The notes under the pieces are model-generated. The model was not told the origin of the DNA, searched no databases, and worked only from the letters and a program-made list of their open reading frames with translations. From assembly GCA_016219175.1 (NCBI GenBank), contig JACRCD010000028.1, positions 83,889 to 147,888 on the forward strand: a stretch of 64,000 bases of DNA. The letters run 5' to 3'. Position 1 is the stretch's first letter; each line of letters opens with the position of its first letter. Origin of the DNA: Deltaproteobacteria bacterium (GTDB taxonomy: Bacteria > Desulfobacterota > Desulfobulbia > Desulfobulbales > SURF-16). The position numbers were made by a program, and so were the translations under genes. Of this stretch, positions 23,866-33,900 are shown piece by piece.

Positions 23866-25629
23866 ATGCCTTTGTCTTCCAATCTCAAACGAAAAATCTT
23901 TATGTACATGGCCTTGGCCGGCCTTGTCCCTCTGCTTGCGCTTTCTTTTCAGAACCATTATTTTGGTAAAAAAGCCATTGAAAAACTGGAAATTGAGCAC
24001 CTGAATTATTCCTTGAAATCAAGAATGCTCTGGCTGCTCGAATGGACAAGGCACAGCAAAAAAGAGTTTTTCAGGTTAGGCAGCACCATCGCCTCTAAAG
24101 ACGAACGCATTTCCCAGGAACACCTTACCACTCTCTCGTTTGCCGTCGAGGGGCTCTTCAAGGGACATTCCAAATACAAATCCCTGACAGTCTATGATCA
24201 CAACTGGTTGATCGTCCGGCAATTCAACGAAGAAACGGAAAGCGAGATCCCCCCTCCTTCCGCCGACTTCAAACGGAAATTCAACAACGCCGACCTTCTT
24301 CTGATGGATAAACAGTATCAGAGCGCCAGCGGCGACACCATCCTGCCCCTCGGTCAAACCGTCCTGAACCGCAACGGACATCCATTAGTCCATATCATCG
24401 CGGAAATGAATACGACTCAATCCCTGAAAAGGATATTGTCCGACACGTCCGACCTTGACACCAGCGGCAAGATGTACCTTGCCACGGCAGACGGGGTTCT
24501 GCTTTACCATACTGCCCCGGCAGCCTATGAAGATACCCCCCCCCGGCTCGGAACCGTTGCCGCCGATCTTCTCCAGAAGCCGTACTGGAGCTTGAAAAAA
24601 AGAAAAGACTCCAAGGGGGTTGCTGTTTTTTCCGTGGCCGCGCCGATTCCCGAGACGGACTGGATCCTTATTGTTGAACTTGACAAAATGCATGCCATGC
24701 AGGAGTTTGAAAAATACTTGAGCATAGGCGGCGGCACAGCCCTGGGAATTCTTCTTGTCATTCTCGTCCTCTCCTGGCGCACGGCGCGCAGCGTGGCTGA
24801 TCCTCTTGACGAATTTTCCCGGGTTGCCCTGCATATCTCGGCGGGCAATCACCAGGAAAGGCTTCCCGACTTCAAGGACCGGTATCTCAATGATGTTGGC
24901 GAGGCCTTTAATTCCATGCTGGATACCCTGGAAGAAAACAAGAAATCCATGATCCAGACCATATCGTTAAGCTCTGTGGGGAAACTGAGTTCCAGCATTG
25001 TCCATGAAATGCGCAATCCCCTCTCCTCAGTCAAAATAAACCTGCAGGCCCTGGCCCGCAAAGTGAAAAATGACCCCGCCTACGCGGAGATGGCCGCCAT
25101 TGCCCTCACCCAGGTAAAACGGCTTGAATCGATGTTCTCGGATCTACTCCATTTCAGCAAACCCATCCAGTTGCAGCCCGAGGATACCTCTTTCCAGCAT
25201 TTAGCCGAGGAGGCCCAGGAAATCCTCAGCCAAAAGGCGGCCGACAAGGTGATCTCGCTTGAAATCGTCAATAACCTGGGGAACACCTCGTTGAAACTTG
25301 ACAAAAAACACATCGTCCTGGCTTTGATCAACCTGGTCGATAATGCCATCCAGTGGTCCCCCCCCGATAGCATTGTGCAGATCCTCGGCGATCAGTCTCC
25401 TGATGAAAAAGGTTTTACCATTACGGTCAAGGACAGAGGTCCCGGACTCAGGGCAGACCAGATGAACAATCTTTTTCAGCCTTTTTACTCCACCAGGGAA
25501 AAGGGCACGGGACTCGGGCTGGCCAATGTGAAAAAGATCGTCGAATTCCATGGCGGCTCTGTTTTTGCAGCAAACAATCCTGACGGCGGCGCGCAATTTT
25601 CAATGGTTTTCAAAGGAAGACAAAGCTGA
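23866..25629 (+). CDS. Membrane sensor histidine kinase (Cache-HAMP-HisKA-HATPase)
   Basis: Sensor kinase partner of the NtrC-type gene that follows. From the chosen ATG: a first membrane helix at about 10-30, a periplasmic Cache-like sensor to about 275, a second helix (about 280-298), HAMP, then HisKA with H-box SSSIVHEMRNPLSSVK and an ATPase domain with DNAIQWSPPDS, DRGPGL and GTGLGLANVKK. The start is uncertain: the frame is open back to a TTG at 23728, but the extra 46 residues are basic and lack a ribosome site, so I prefer ATG 23866, although its own site is poor. The TGA stop overlaps the next ATG (TGATG), so kinase and regulator are translationally coupled. The ligand is unknown. Confidence 0.88.
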   Translation: MPLSSNLKRKIFMYMALAGLVPLLALSFQNHYFGKKAIEKLEIEHLNYSLKSRMLWLLEWTRHSKKEFFRLGSTIASKDERISQEHLTTLSFAVEGLFKGHSKYKSLTVYDHNWLIVRQFNEETESEIPPPSADFKRKFNNADLLLMDKQYQSASGDTILPLGQTVLNRNGHPLVHIIAEMNTTQSLKRILSDTSDLDTSGKMYLATADGVLLYHTAPAAYEDTPPRLGTVAADLLQKPYWSLKKRKDSKGVAVFSVAAPIPETDWILIVELDKMHAMQEFEKYLSIGGGTALGILLVILVLSWRTARSVADPLDEFSRVALHISAGNHQERLPDFKDRYLNDVGEAFNSMLDTLEENKKSMIQTISLSSVGKLSSSIVHEMRNPLSSVKINLQALARKVKNDPAYAEMAAIALTQVKRLESMFSDLLHFSKPIQLQPEDTSFQHLAEEAQEILSQKAADKVISLEIVNNLGNTSLKLDKKHIVLALINLVDNAIQWSPPDSIVQILGDQSPDEKGFTITVKDRGPGLRADQMNNLFQPFYSTREKGTGLGLANVKKIVEFHGGSVFAANNPDGGAQFSMVFKGRQS

Positions 25630-26975
25630 TGAGCGTAATACACATTATTGATGACGACAAAGCCCTCTGCCGCAGCCTGCAGATCCAGCTGGAGGCGCTG
25701 GGCCACAAAGTTCATCTTTACCACACCATGCATGAAGGAACTGATGCGGCCGTGCAGTCCAGACCGGATCTCATCTTGCTCGATGTCAACCTGCCGGACC
25801 AGAGCGGATTGCTTGGTTTGCCGGTCCTGCTGGAAAAAGGCCAGGACCTCTGCGTGGTTATCATGACCGGCAACGTGGACAACAAGGCAGTCATTGACTC
25901 CATGCGCAAGGGGGCCTTTGATTATCTGCGCAAGCCGCTTGATCTTGATGAACTGTTTGACATGGTGGAAAAGGTGGAGACGCGCAAAAAGAAAAAACAG
26001 CCAACACCACGGGAGCAGACGGATGAACCACACCCCTCCCTTGACGACCTGATCGGCTCCCACCCGATAATGATTGAGTTGCTGAAGCATATCGGCCTGC
26101 TGTCCCGCAGCAGAGTGACGGTGCTGATCCTGGGAGAAAGCGGCACAGGCAAGGAACTGGTTGCTAGAATTCTCCATGAATCCTCCTCGCCGGGCATGCC
26201 TTTTGTGGCCATAAACTGTTCCGCGGTGGTGCCGACCCTGCTGGAAAGCGAACTCTTCGGCTATGAGAAGGGGGCCTTCACCGGGGCTGAAAAAACCAAA
26301 ATGGGCAAAATGGAATTTGCCGGCGAGGGCACGGTCTTCCTTGACGAAATTGGCGACATGCCTCTTGACCTGCAGAGCAAACTCCTGCGGGTCCTGCAGG
26401 AGGAGGAATTTGTCCGGGTCGGAGGTCTGGAAACCATCCCTCTTAAGGCGCGTATTGTAGCCGCCACCCATCGCAACCTCCAGAACATGGTTGAACGGGG
26501 AGAATTCAGGCAGGATCTCTTTTACAGGGTGAATGTCTCCACCCTGCATATCCCCCCCCTGCGGTCCCGGCGTGAAGATATCCCTCTACTCGTTAAAAGC
26601 CTGCTGGTCAAAATATGCGCAAAACTCCATTGCGACTTGGTTTCGGTTTCCGAAGCGGCCATGAAGAAAATAATGGATTATCACTGGCCCGGCAATGTCA
26701 GGGAGCTGGAAAATGCCCTGACCCGCGCCGCGGCGCTGTCCAGGGACGGCAGAATCCTCGCCGAGGACATTGTCTGGCAGCCGGTCAAGAACCCGGCCTC
26801 TGCCCAGGCCAAGGAAGAACCATTCACCCTGGCGGAAGCGGAAAAATTTCACATCGCAAAAGCTCTCGGGGAAAACGACTGGAACATCACCCACACCGCC
26901 CAGAAGCTGGCCATATCGCCCACAACCCTGCGCAAGAAAATCAATGATTTCAATATAGAAAAACCTACTCTCTGA
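25629..26975 (+). CDS. NtrC-family sigma54-dependent response regulator
   Basis: Activator of 448 residues: receiver domain with Asp52 (LLDVNLPDQSG), AAA+ domain with Walker A GESGTGKE (169-176), the sigma54-contacting GAFTGA loop (215-220) and Walker B FLDEIGD, and a Fis-type DNA-binding domain ending NITHTAQKLAISPTTLRKKI. All key motifs are intact, so it should activate sigma54 promoters. The window contains three sigma54-type promoters (before the genes at 10136, 30916 and 35046), and this is the only sigma54 activator present, so it is a candidate for them. It is coupled to the sensor kinase upstream. A porin gene follows after 94 bp and may be its nearest target, although I saw no GG-N10-GC element there. 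Confidence 0.95.
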   Translation: MSVIHIIDDDKALCRSLQIQLEALGHKVHLYHTMHEGTDAAVQSRPDLILLDVNLPDQSGLLGLPVLLEKGQDLCVVIMTGNVDNKAVIDSMRKGAFDYLRKPLDLDELFDMVEKVETRKKKKQPTPREQTDEPHPSLDDLIGSHPIMIELLKHIGLLSRSRVTVLILGESGTGKELVARILHESSSPGMPFVAINCSAVVPTLLESELFGYEKGAFTGAEKTKMGKMEFAGEGTVFLDEIGDMPLDLQSKLLRVLQEEEFVRVGGLETIPLKARIVAATHRNLQNMVERGEFRQDLFYRVNVSTLHIPPLRSRREDIPLLVKSLLVKICAKLHCDLVSVSEAAMKKIMDYHWPGNVRELENALTRAAALSRDGRILAEDIVWQPVKNPASAQAKEEPFTLAEAEKFHIAKALGENDWNITHTAQKLAISPTTLRKKINDFNIEKPTL

Positions 26976-27069
26976 CAAGTTTTGCCGCCTGCCGGGCAAG
27001 ACCTCGCGCCGCGGTTACCAGTATTTTCCCTGTTGACCAACCGCCTGCCAATTGATTACATAAAAGGTT

Positions 27070-28293
27070 ATGAAACGGCGAAACATGCAAATCATCTTGC
27101 TGGCACTGGCCGCACTCATCCAGCCGGAAACACTTCCGGCCCTCGACCTCCCAGACAGAGTCCAGCTCCACGGCTTTGCCTCCCAGGGGTATCTGAACAG
27201 CTCCGGCAACAATTTTCTTTCTGACAGTATTGGCGGCACCTTTGCCTTCAATGAGATAGGGGTCAATCTTAATGGCCTGATCAACAATAATTTCCGTTAC
27301 GGCGGTCAGCTCCTGTCCAAAAAGATGGGGGATTACGGCGACAACGACATCCGGCTTGACTGGGGGCTGGTTGATTACCGGGTCCATGACTGGGGTGGAG
27401 CGCGGCTGGGCAAGGTGAAGATCCCCGTTGGCCTCTATAATACGGAAAGGGATTCGGATTTTCTCAGGCCCATGATTTTTCTGCCCCAAAGCATCTATGA
27501 CGAAACCAGACGCGACACCTGGCAGGCCCACTGGGGTGGAGAGGCATACGGCAACGTGGAAATCCCCGCCTTCGGGAATTTCGACTACAAACTTTTTTAT
27601 GGCCGCATCAAATATGATGAAGACTCGGTCTTCCACGACTCCACCCTGACCAATATCAACAAAAGGCTGGCCGACAATCAGCAGGCGGCCAACCCAGACC
27701 CCACCCTGCCCCCCCGCATTGATGACTGTGACCGGGACAACGAATACCTGTACGGAGCAAGCCTCATCTACTCCCCGCAGGTTGAAAATCTGCGCCTGGG
27801 GGTCTCCTGGGCCAGCCAGAAGGATACCTCCTACGGCGACTCCGCAAGGATCGGCGGGTACAAAACCAACAGCAACTTCGTGCTTTCCCTGGAATACAGC
27901 TGGCGGGATTTCTCCCTCAGCGCGGAATACGGCGAAAATGACCGGACCCAGACTCTTTACGATATCACCACCTTTGACGGTCCAAACCAGAGCTGGTACG
28001 TCATGCTTTCCTATGCGGCCACCTCCCGGTTAAGCTTCACCGCGCTCTATGATGAATACTGGAAGGACAAACACAACAAAGACGATTCCGTGCATGCCAG
28101 CGGCAGATACAACCCGAGCCCATGGCGAAAGGACTGGGCTTGCGGGGTGCGTTATGATGTCAACGAGCGCTGGACCGTGAAAGGGGAATGGCATACGGTG
28201 GACGGAACCGCCCTGCTGCTCGATTTTTTTAATCCGGACGGGACTGAACGATACTGGCAATACGGCGCCGTCAAAGTATCCTTCAATTTCTGA
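27070..28293 (+). CDS. Outer-membrane porin-like beta-barrel
   Basis: Exported protein of 407 residues: signal peptide, then LHGFASQGYL, a typical first strand of small-molecule porins, then repeated amphipathic strands and a C-terminal FNF ending in phenylalanine, the usual Omp signal. The segment DWGGARLGKVKIPVGLYN is characteristic of a family of uncharacterised bacterial porins. The start ATG has AAAGG close by. It is followed after 16 bp by the PstS-like gene, suggesting that both belong to one uptake or sensing unit controlled by the upstream two-component system. Substrate unknown. Confidence 0.82.
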   Translation: MKRRNMQIILLALAALIQPETLPALDLPDRVQLHGFASQGYLNSSGNNFLSDSIGGTFAFNEIGVNLNGLINNNFRYGGQLLSKKMGDYGDNDIRLDWGLVDYRVHDWGGARLGKVKIPVGLYNTERDSDFLRPMIFLPQSIYDETRRDTWQAHWGGEAYGNVEIPAFGNFDYKLFYGRIKYDEDSVFHDSTLTNINKRLADNQQAANPDPTLPPRIDDCDRDNEYLYGASLIYSPQVENLRLGVSWASQKDTSYGDSARIGGYKTNSNFVLSLEYSWRDFSLSAEYGENDRTQTLYDITTFDGPNQSWYVMLSYAATSRLSFTALYDEYWKDKHNKDDSVHASGRYNPSPWRKDWACGVRYDVNERWTVKGEWHTVDGTALLLDFFNPDGTERYWQYGAVKVSFNF

Positions 28294-28309
28294 TCATTCC
28301 TGGGAAATC

Positions 28310-28738
28310 ATGAGAATACCGCTGAAAATAACATTCCTGCTGCTTCTCATGCTGCTGCTTAAAGGCCAGGTCTGCCTGGCCGCCGAGGTGATTCTGGTGG
28401 TGCATAAGGATAACCGGCTGAGCGGCATCACCAGACGGGCGGCCGAGCTTATCTTTCTCAGCAGGAAAACGGAATGGACCCAGGGTGAACATATCCATGT
28501 GGTTGTCAACGACGACCCTGAAGTGTATGATACTTTCTGCCGGGATATCCTGCACAAGACCCCTTTGCAGTACCTCATCTACCGGAAAAAAATGCTTTTT
28601 ACCGGTTCAGGCATCCCCCCCCTGACCATGAACAATGACGCCGAGGTCAAGGCGTTTATCGCCGCCACCAATGACTCCATCGGTTTCATGCGCAGGGATT
28701 CTCTCGACTCCCGGGTCAAAGAGCTGGTCGTGCAATAG
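28310..28738 (+). CDS. Small PstS-like periplasmic protein
   Basis: Exported protein of 142 residues. After the signal peptide (ending CLAA) the segment EVILVVHKDNRLSGIT is followed by an AAELIFLSRKTEW helix and GIPPLTMNNDAEVKAFIAATNDSIGFM. This is the pattern of short PstS-like/phosphate-ABC-type substrate-binding domains that consist of one lobe only. Full PstS proteins are more than twice as long, so transport is unlikely without a partner; a sensory role is more plausible. It sits between the porin and the signalling protein with a degenerate GGDEF domain. Confidence 0.78.
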   Translation: MRIPLKITFLLLLMLLLKGQVCLAAEVILVVHKDNRLSGITRRAAELIFLSRKTEWTQGEHIHVVVNDDPEVYDTFCRDILHKTPLQYLIYRKKMLFTGSGIPPLTMNNDAEVKAFIAATNDSIGFMRRDSLDSRVKELVVQ

Positions 28739-28768
28739 AGGCCTGGACGAAGGAAAAATACCGACATC

Positions 28769-30463
28769 ATGAAACTACTCACAAATATCAGGGCAAAAGT
28801 CTGGAGTTGCGTTTCCATCGCCCTTGTTGCCTATCTTCTTGCCACCATAGCCACATCGATCTGCAATGTCCGCACAACCGAAAGCCTCACCCGTCTTGAG
28901 GAAATCAACTTTCCCCTGGCGCTGAAAGGCGAGAAGGCCTTTACCCTTTTCAACGAACAGACAAAAAGTTTTGAAACCTGCCTGCTTACCGGCGAGGCCG
29001 ATGAACTGGCCAAGGCCAAACTGCATCATGAAGAAATATCCGCCCTGCTGAATGGACTGGCGCAGACAGCCTCGGGTCATGACCTGGGCACTTATCCGCA
29101 GCTCCTGGCCCTGCGCGATTCCTATGAGGATTACTTCAACCTGGCTGCCGAGCAGTACATGCAGGCATACCGCACCCCGGATCCCTTTGAACACACCCAG
29201 CAGATGCTGCGCATCGGCAAGATCAGAGGCCGTCTGACCGCAAGTTTCGAAAGGATATCCACCCAGCTCACCGAGACTGTTATAGATGAGATAAAGGACA
29301 ATAAGGTACGAACCGCCAACAACTCAAAACTTCTCATCATTCTCTTTGTCGTAGTTCTCATTGTCATAACCATGGCCATCAACATGCTGGCAAACAGACA
29401 ACTCATCATTCCCCTGCAAAAAATCAAGGAAATGATCGACAACGTCGCCAGGGGCAAAGTCATCGAGAAACCGCAGATCTGCCATGAGGGCGATGAAATA
29501 TGCAGCCTGGGCCTCTCCTTCTGGAACATGACCGAGGAGCTGAAAAAAATTTCCGTATCCAAAGACTACCTGGACAGCATTATCAGCTATATGTCCGACA
29601 GCCTGATTGTCCTCTCGCCGGCCCTTGTCATCACCAGAACCAACCAATCGGCCTTGAACCTGCTTTCCTATAAGGAAGAGGATCTGCTCAACCTGCCGGT
29701 TCAGAATATCTTCAGTGAATACGGCGCCGCCGCCACCTTTCAGACCATATTCGAGGAGCTACTCCAGGGAAAATCCATCACCAACCTGGAAATGATGCTG
29801 CGTACCAGCGACAACCAGCATATCCCCATTCTTTTTTCCGGGGCCACTTTTTACAACACCTCGGGCAGGATGGAAGGAATCATCTGTCTGGCGCGAGATA
29901 TCAGGGAATTGAAGGAAGAGCTGAAAAATCGGGAAGCCCTGTCAAATTATGACCCACTGACCCACCTTCCCAACCGCAATCTTCTGCAAGACAGGTTGAG
30001 CCACACCATAAGGGGGGCAAAACGCTCCAGCATGACCATTGCTGTTCTCCTGCTTGATCTGGATCTTTTTTCCGCGGTTATATCAACCAAGGGCCATGAA
30101 ACCGGCAACCTGATTCTACAGGAAACCGCCAGACGGCTTCAGATGTCTGTACGGGAAACGGACACAGTGGCCCGGATGAAACGGGATCAGTTTGCCATCA
30201 TACTGACCAGCCTCTCCAGTCAAAAGGACGCGGAACTGGTTTCCGGGAAAATACTCAAGGAAATCTCCAAACCATTTCAAACTTTTGGCGCCGAACCAAT
30301 CAGTATCAGTATCGGCATCTCCTTCTTCCCGGCTGAGGACGGCGGTGAAGGCGACAGCAATACCCTGCTGAAAAGCGCCGAAATTGCTCTCTATGAAGCA
30401 AAAAAACATGGCGGCAACCGCTTTATTCTCTTTACACGGGAATTGCTGGCTCCCCGGATCTGA
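28769..30463 (+). CDS. Membrane signalling protein: 4HB-like sensor, HAMP, PAS, degenerate GGDEF
   Basis: Protein of 564 residues. A first membrane helix (about 10-30), a helical periplasmic bundle, a second helix (about 188-208), HAMP, a PAS domain (about 270-390) and a C-terminal GGDEF-type domain. The signature GGDEF is replaced by KRDQF (471-475), and the FKxINDTxGH segment reads FSAVISTKGH, so both the active site and the substrate-binding residues are lost. It therefore cannot be expected to make c-di-GMP. No EAL domain is present. It may bind GTP or act as a protein-interaction output. It shares the operon with the porin and PstS-like genes, 30 bp apart. Confidence 0.88.
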   Translation: MKLLTNIRAKVWSCVSIALVAYLLATIATSICNVRTTESLTRLEEINFPLALKGEKAFTLFNEQTKSFETCLLTGEADELAKAKLHHEEISALLNGLAQTASGHDLGTYPQLLALRDSYEDYFNLAAEQYMQAYRTPDPFEHTQQMLRIGKIRGRLTASFERISTQLTETVIDEIKDNKVRTANNSKLLIILFVVVLIVITMAINMLANRQLIIPLQKIKEMIDNVARGKVIEKPQICHEGDEICSLGLSFWNMTEELKKISVSKDYLDSIISYMSDSLIVLSPALVITRTNQSALNLLSYKEEDLLNLPVQNIFSEYGAAATFQTIFEELLQGKSITNLEMMLRTSDNQHIPILFSGATFYNTSGRMEGIICLARDIRELKEELKNREALSNYDPLTHLPNRNLLQDRLSHTIRGAKRSSMTIAVLLLDLDLFSAVISTKGHETGNLILQETARRLQMSVRETDTVARMKRDQFAIILTSLSSQKDAELVSGKILKEISKPFQTFGAEPISISIGISFFPAEDGGEGDSNTLLKSAEIALYEAKKHGGNRFILFTRELLAPRI

Positions 30464-30500
30464 CAGCGCTCCATCAGCAGCCTTCACTCCGCTGTTTTTC

Positions 30501-30542
30501 TTACTCACCAGGTTCTGTTCACTTACTCACCAGATCCTGTTC
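30501..30542. repeat. 22-bp tandem direct repeat upstream of the LVIVD gene
   Basis: TTACTCACCAGGTTCTGTTC and TTACTCACCAGATCCTGTTC follow each other with a period of 22 bp, two helical turns. They lie about 160-200 bp before the predicted sigma54 start site, a normal distance for sites of an NtrC-type activator. Confidence 0.55.
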
Positions 30543-30602
30543 GCTGCCTTTCGTTAGCCAACTCCTCCATCGTCCCATTGTTGCGCGGCGTCCTTACAAC
30601 CG

Positions 30603-30629
30603 GTAAACATTTTGTTTCAGTAAATTCAG
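30603..30629 (+). promoter_or_regulatory. Conserved upstream block, copy 1
   Basis: A 27-bp block with GTAAA at both ends of a TTTTGTTT core. It recurs nearly unchanged at 34836-34862 and in both places ends about 50 bp before the -24 GG of a sigma54-type promoter. It is a candidate activator-binding element. Confidence 0.5.
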
Positions 30630-30676
30630 TTGATTAACCCGACAAGGACAGCAATAAACCGCATCCCGGCAACTCA

Positions 30677-30693
30677 TTGGCATTCCGTATGCT
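30677..30693 (+). promoter_or_regulatory. Putative sigma54 promoter of the LVIVD gene
   Basis: TTGGCATTCCGTATGCT shows GG-N10-GC. The expected start is near 30704, leaving a 210-nt leader that begins with the tandem RegA-like boxes. Confidence 0.6.
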
Positions 30694-30708
30694 CCTCGTA
30701 TATGCAAA

Positions 30709-30741
30709 TGCGGCGAATTGCCGCTGCGGCAAAAAACCGCG
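30709..30741. promoter_or_regulatory. Tandem RegA/RegR-type boxes (sites 5 and 6)
   Basis: TGCGGCGAATTGCCGCT (30709-30725) and TGCGGCAAAAAACCGCG (30725-30741) share one base and are 16 bp apart centre to centre. The same tandem arrangement recurs before the gene at 35046. They lie just after the predicted sigma54 start site, where bound regulator would interfere with transcription. Confidence 0.6.
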
Positions 30742-30915
30742 GCGGCAGAGGACTTTTTCTCATGTCAATAAACAAAATCACAGCTAATATCCCGAATTTT
30801 ATTTTGATAATCTCCAAGGAAGACATCCATCACTTGCCAAATATGTCGAAATATGGAGGGAAAACCAACCGGTGCCAAGACACCACGCACCACAAACTCA
30901 ACCAAAGGGGTGGAA

Positions 30916-33900
30916 ATGATGAAAGAAATGACAAAATGGCTGATTCTCATTATGGGCATGGTGCTTGGCAGCTGTTTTTTTACAGCAACAGCACTTGCGG
31001 CAAACGGCACATTAACCGGAAAGGTAACCATATTCGGCACGACAACAGCAATCGCCAGTGCAGAGATCACCGCTGTCGGCGCCCCGGGGACATTCACGGC
31101 AACATCGGATGCCAAGGGTGACTACACGCTTTCCCTCGCCCCGGCCGCTTACTCGGTAACCTGCGCAGCAACGGGCTATAACCCCGCCACGGCTTCAGCC
31201 ACCATCAAAAGCAAGGTCAAGACGAAGCTGAACTTCTCACTCAAAAAGGCAACGGTGACCACCGGAACCATTACCGGCGCCGTCACAAGCACTGAGGGCG
31301 GAGCCGTTATCGCGGATGCGGCGGTAAGCCTCACGCCCGGTACCTATGCAACCATGACCGGCAGCGCGGGGACATACACCATCGCCAATGTTACAGCCGG
31401 GACGTACACTGAAACGGTAGCCAAAACAGGATTCATCACCGCCACAAAGCAGGTGACAATCAGCGCCGGCGCCACAACCACCAGCAACGTCGCGCTTTCC
31501 CCCGATCTTCCGCCTTCCATTACCTCCCTTACCACCACACCCTCCACCTTTACCGAGGCGGCAGTCAGCAGCGTCAATCTCACCTCGGTGATTACCGGGG
31601 GGGCTGTCGCTTCCTACCAGTGGTCCCAGGTCCAGGGCCCCAAAGTAGTGCTGACCGCCACCAGCGCCGCCAGCGCCAGCGCCGATGTCAGCACATTGAG
31701 CGTTGCCGTGGATACGGAAATGGTGTTCCGTCTGAGCATCAGCGGCACGGACCAGACAACCGTATCAAAGGATGTGAGCGTTTTTGTGCAACCGGCCGAC
31801 ATGTATCCCATTCTCGGCCCCAATGTTCAGATCGGCGGCTCCACCACGGCTGTTAAAAAGTTCACTTACAGCGGAGCTGAATGGACCATCTTCAACATCG
31901 GCAGCAGGCTCTGCGTCACCCCGATCGGCATGACCAAGGGCCCGGTTTATTCCATCCATGCCCCGGGCTTTATCAACGACATCGATCTGGTTACTTACAA
32001 CAACGTCAATTACGCCCTGCTCTCCGCTGGAAGCGCGGGGATCGTGGTGGTGAACATTACCAATCCGACCGCCATGCTTCAGACGGGCAACGCACGTATC
32101 AACTATTACCAGAACGGCATCACCTTTACCGAGGGCGGGGGCGCCATCCTCATTGATAATGAAATATCGAGCATCCAGGCCCCCGTGGCCGCGCTTGAAA
32201 TTGACGGCCCGACCCTCTATATCGCCGACAATGAGTTCGGCATCCACAAAACCGCCCTGGCAAACCTGCTGGACGCTGGTGGCCCGGTGCTGGAAGCTGA
32301 CGGCACCCTGCTTATCGACCAGGACAGATACACCCTCCAGTATGCCGGGGAAAATCCCTGGGGCGGACCTGTCGATCTCAGGATGTACGGCGGCAAACTG
32401 TTTGTCTGCATGCAGGAACTGGGGCTGGGGATCTTCGATCCGGCCACCCTGGAGCAGATCGGCCGCTACAACCTCTATACCGACACACGGGTGCTTGAGG
32501 ACTGGTTCATGACCATGGACGTCGCCCAGACGGTGCAGAGAGATCCAGTAACCGATGAACCCTTCGTCGATGCCTACACCGGCATGCCTGATTACCGCCA
32601 GACAAGTTTCGAACTGGTCCAGGTCATGCGCAACGACGTGGTCGCCCCGACACCCTGGGCCGACTTTGACCGTTACGGTAAGTTCTACTACAAAACCCAA
32701 GGCGTTGACATCGCCGAATTCAACGGCAGCACCATTGCTTACATCGCCAACGCCCTCGGCGGCCTTACCGCCGTTGACATCTCCGGCTACCAGAGCGCCA
32801 CGGCAACGAACTTCCTCACCGGCTATTATCTCGGTTACGTGCCGGCCGTGCCCGCCAACGGTCCCGAGCAGATTACCGGCACCCAGTCCCAGAGCATTCT
32901 CCCGTACTACGGCGCCGGCATGCTGAAGGAATCAGGCATTATCGATGTCAAGATCCGCGGCAATTATGCTTACATGACCGACCACTTCGCCGGCCTTGTC
33001 ATTGTCGATAACGCTCACATTCCGGCAATCGGCTGGCAGAACGCAAACGGGCCTTACAACAACGACACAGACGGCATCCCCGGCAACCATTTCCCGGATA
33101 CCGAGTTCATTACCTCCTACGACATGGCCGCTTATGACCCCATGGACAACGAGTCCATGCCCATATGGATGTATCAGAGCCCCTGCTTGCTTGCGACAGC
33201 TGAGATCGGCGGGCATGGCAACCGCATCCTCCTCATGGACACCATGAACATCAGCGGGGCAGGGAGTGTTGACCTCCTCTCCTGCGTGGGCGCCGGCGGT
33301 TTCAACTTCATCGATATCGTCAACCTTAACGCTCCCGTCATGGAGGACCGCTACAGCATCCCGGTCTACTTTCCCACCACGGAGGAGATCGGCGCCAAGG
33401 TAGACACCACCCCAGGCCAGACTATCTCCATCGGGCACGCCGTGGGCATCGCCTCCTCGGAGAAGTATCTGTATCACGCCGACGGCCCCCACGGCATTTC
33501 CGCATGGCAGATCGTTGATGCGGCAGGCTACCCCACCGACTCCATTCACCTGGTGGCCAACACCCTGCAGGACGAGTATCCGGAAATCTACAACAACGTA
33601 ACCATCTATCCCGCTTCCCATGCGGCAAACGTCGTCTTTGATCCGATCCATCAGGTGGCCTGGTCCAACAGTTCCAGCCTGGGCCTGCGAAGGGTCGACA
33701 TCTCTTATGTTGAAGCCGGCCTCGGCGAGGTGGGAACACCGCTGCTGCTGCCTTTGCAGCTTACCGACCTCTTCGAGCACAACGGCCTGTCCGGAACCGC
33801 CACTGGGCTTCAATACCAGGATCACTCCTATGACGTGGAGATCAAAGGCAATTACGCCTTCACCGCCGATGGCAGCAACGGCCTCACCGTCTACGACATG

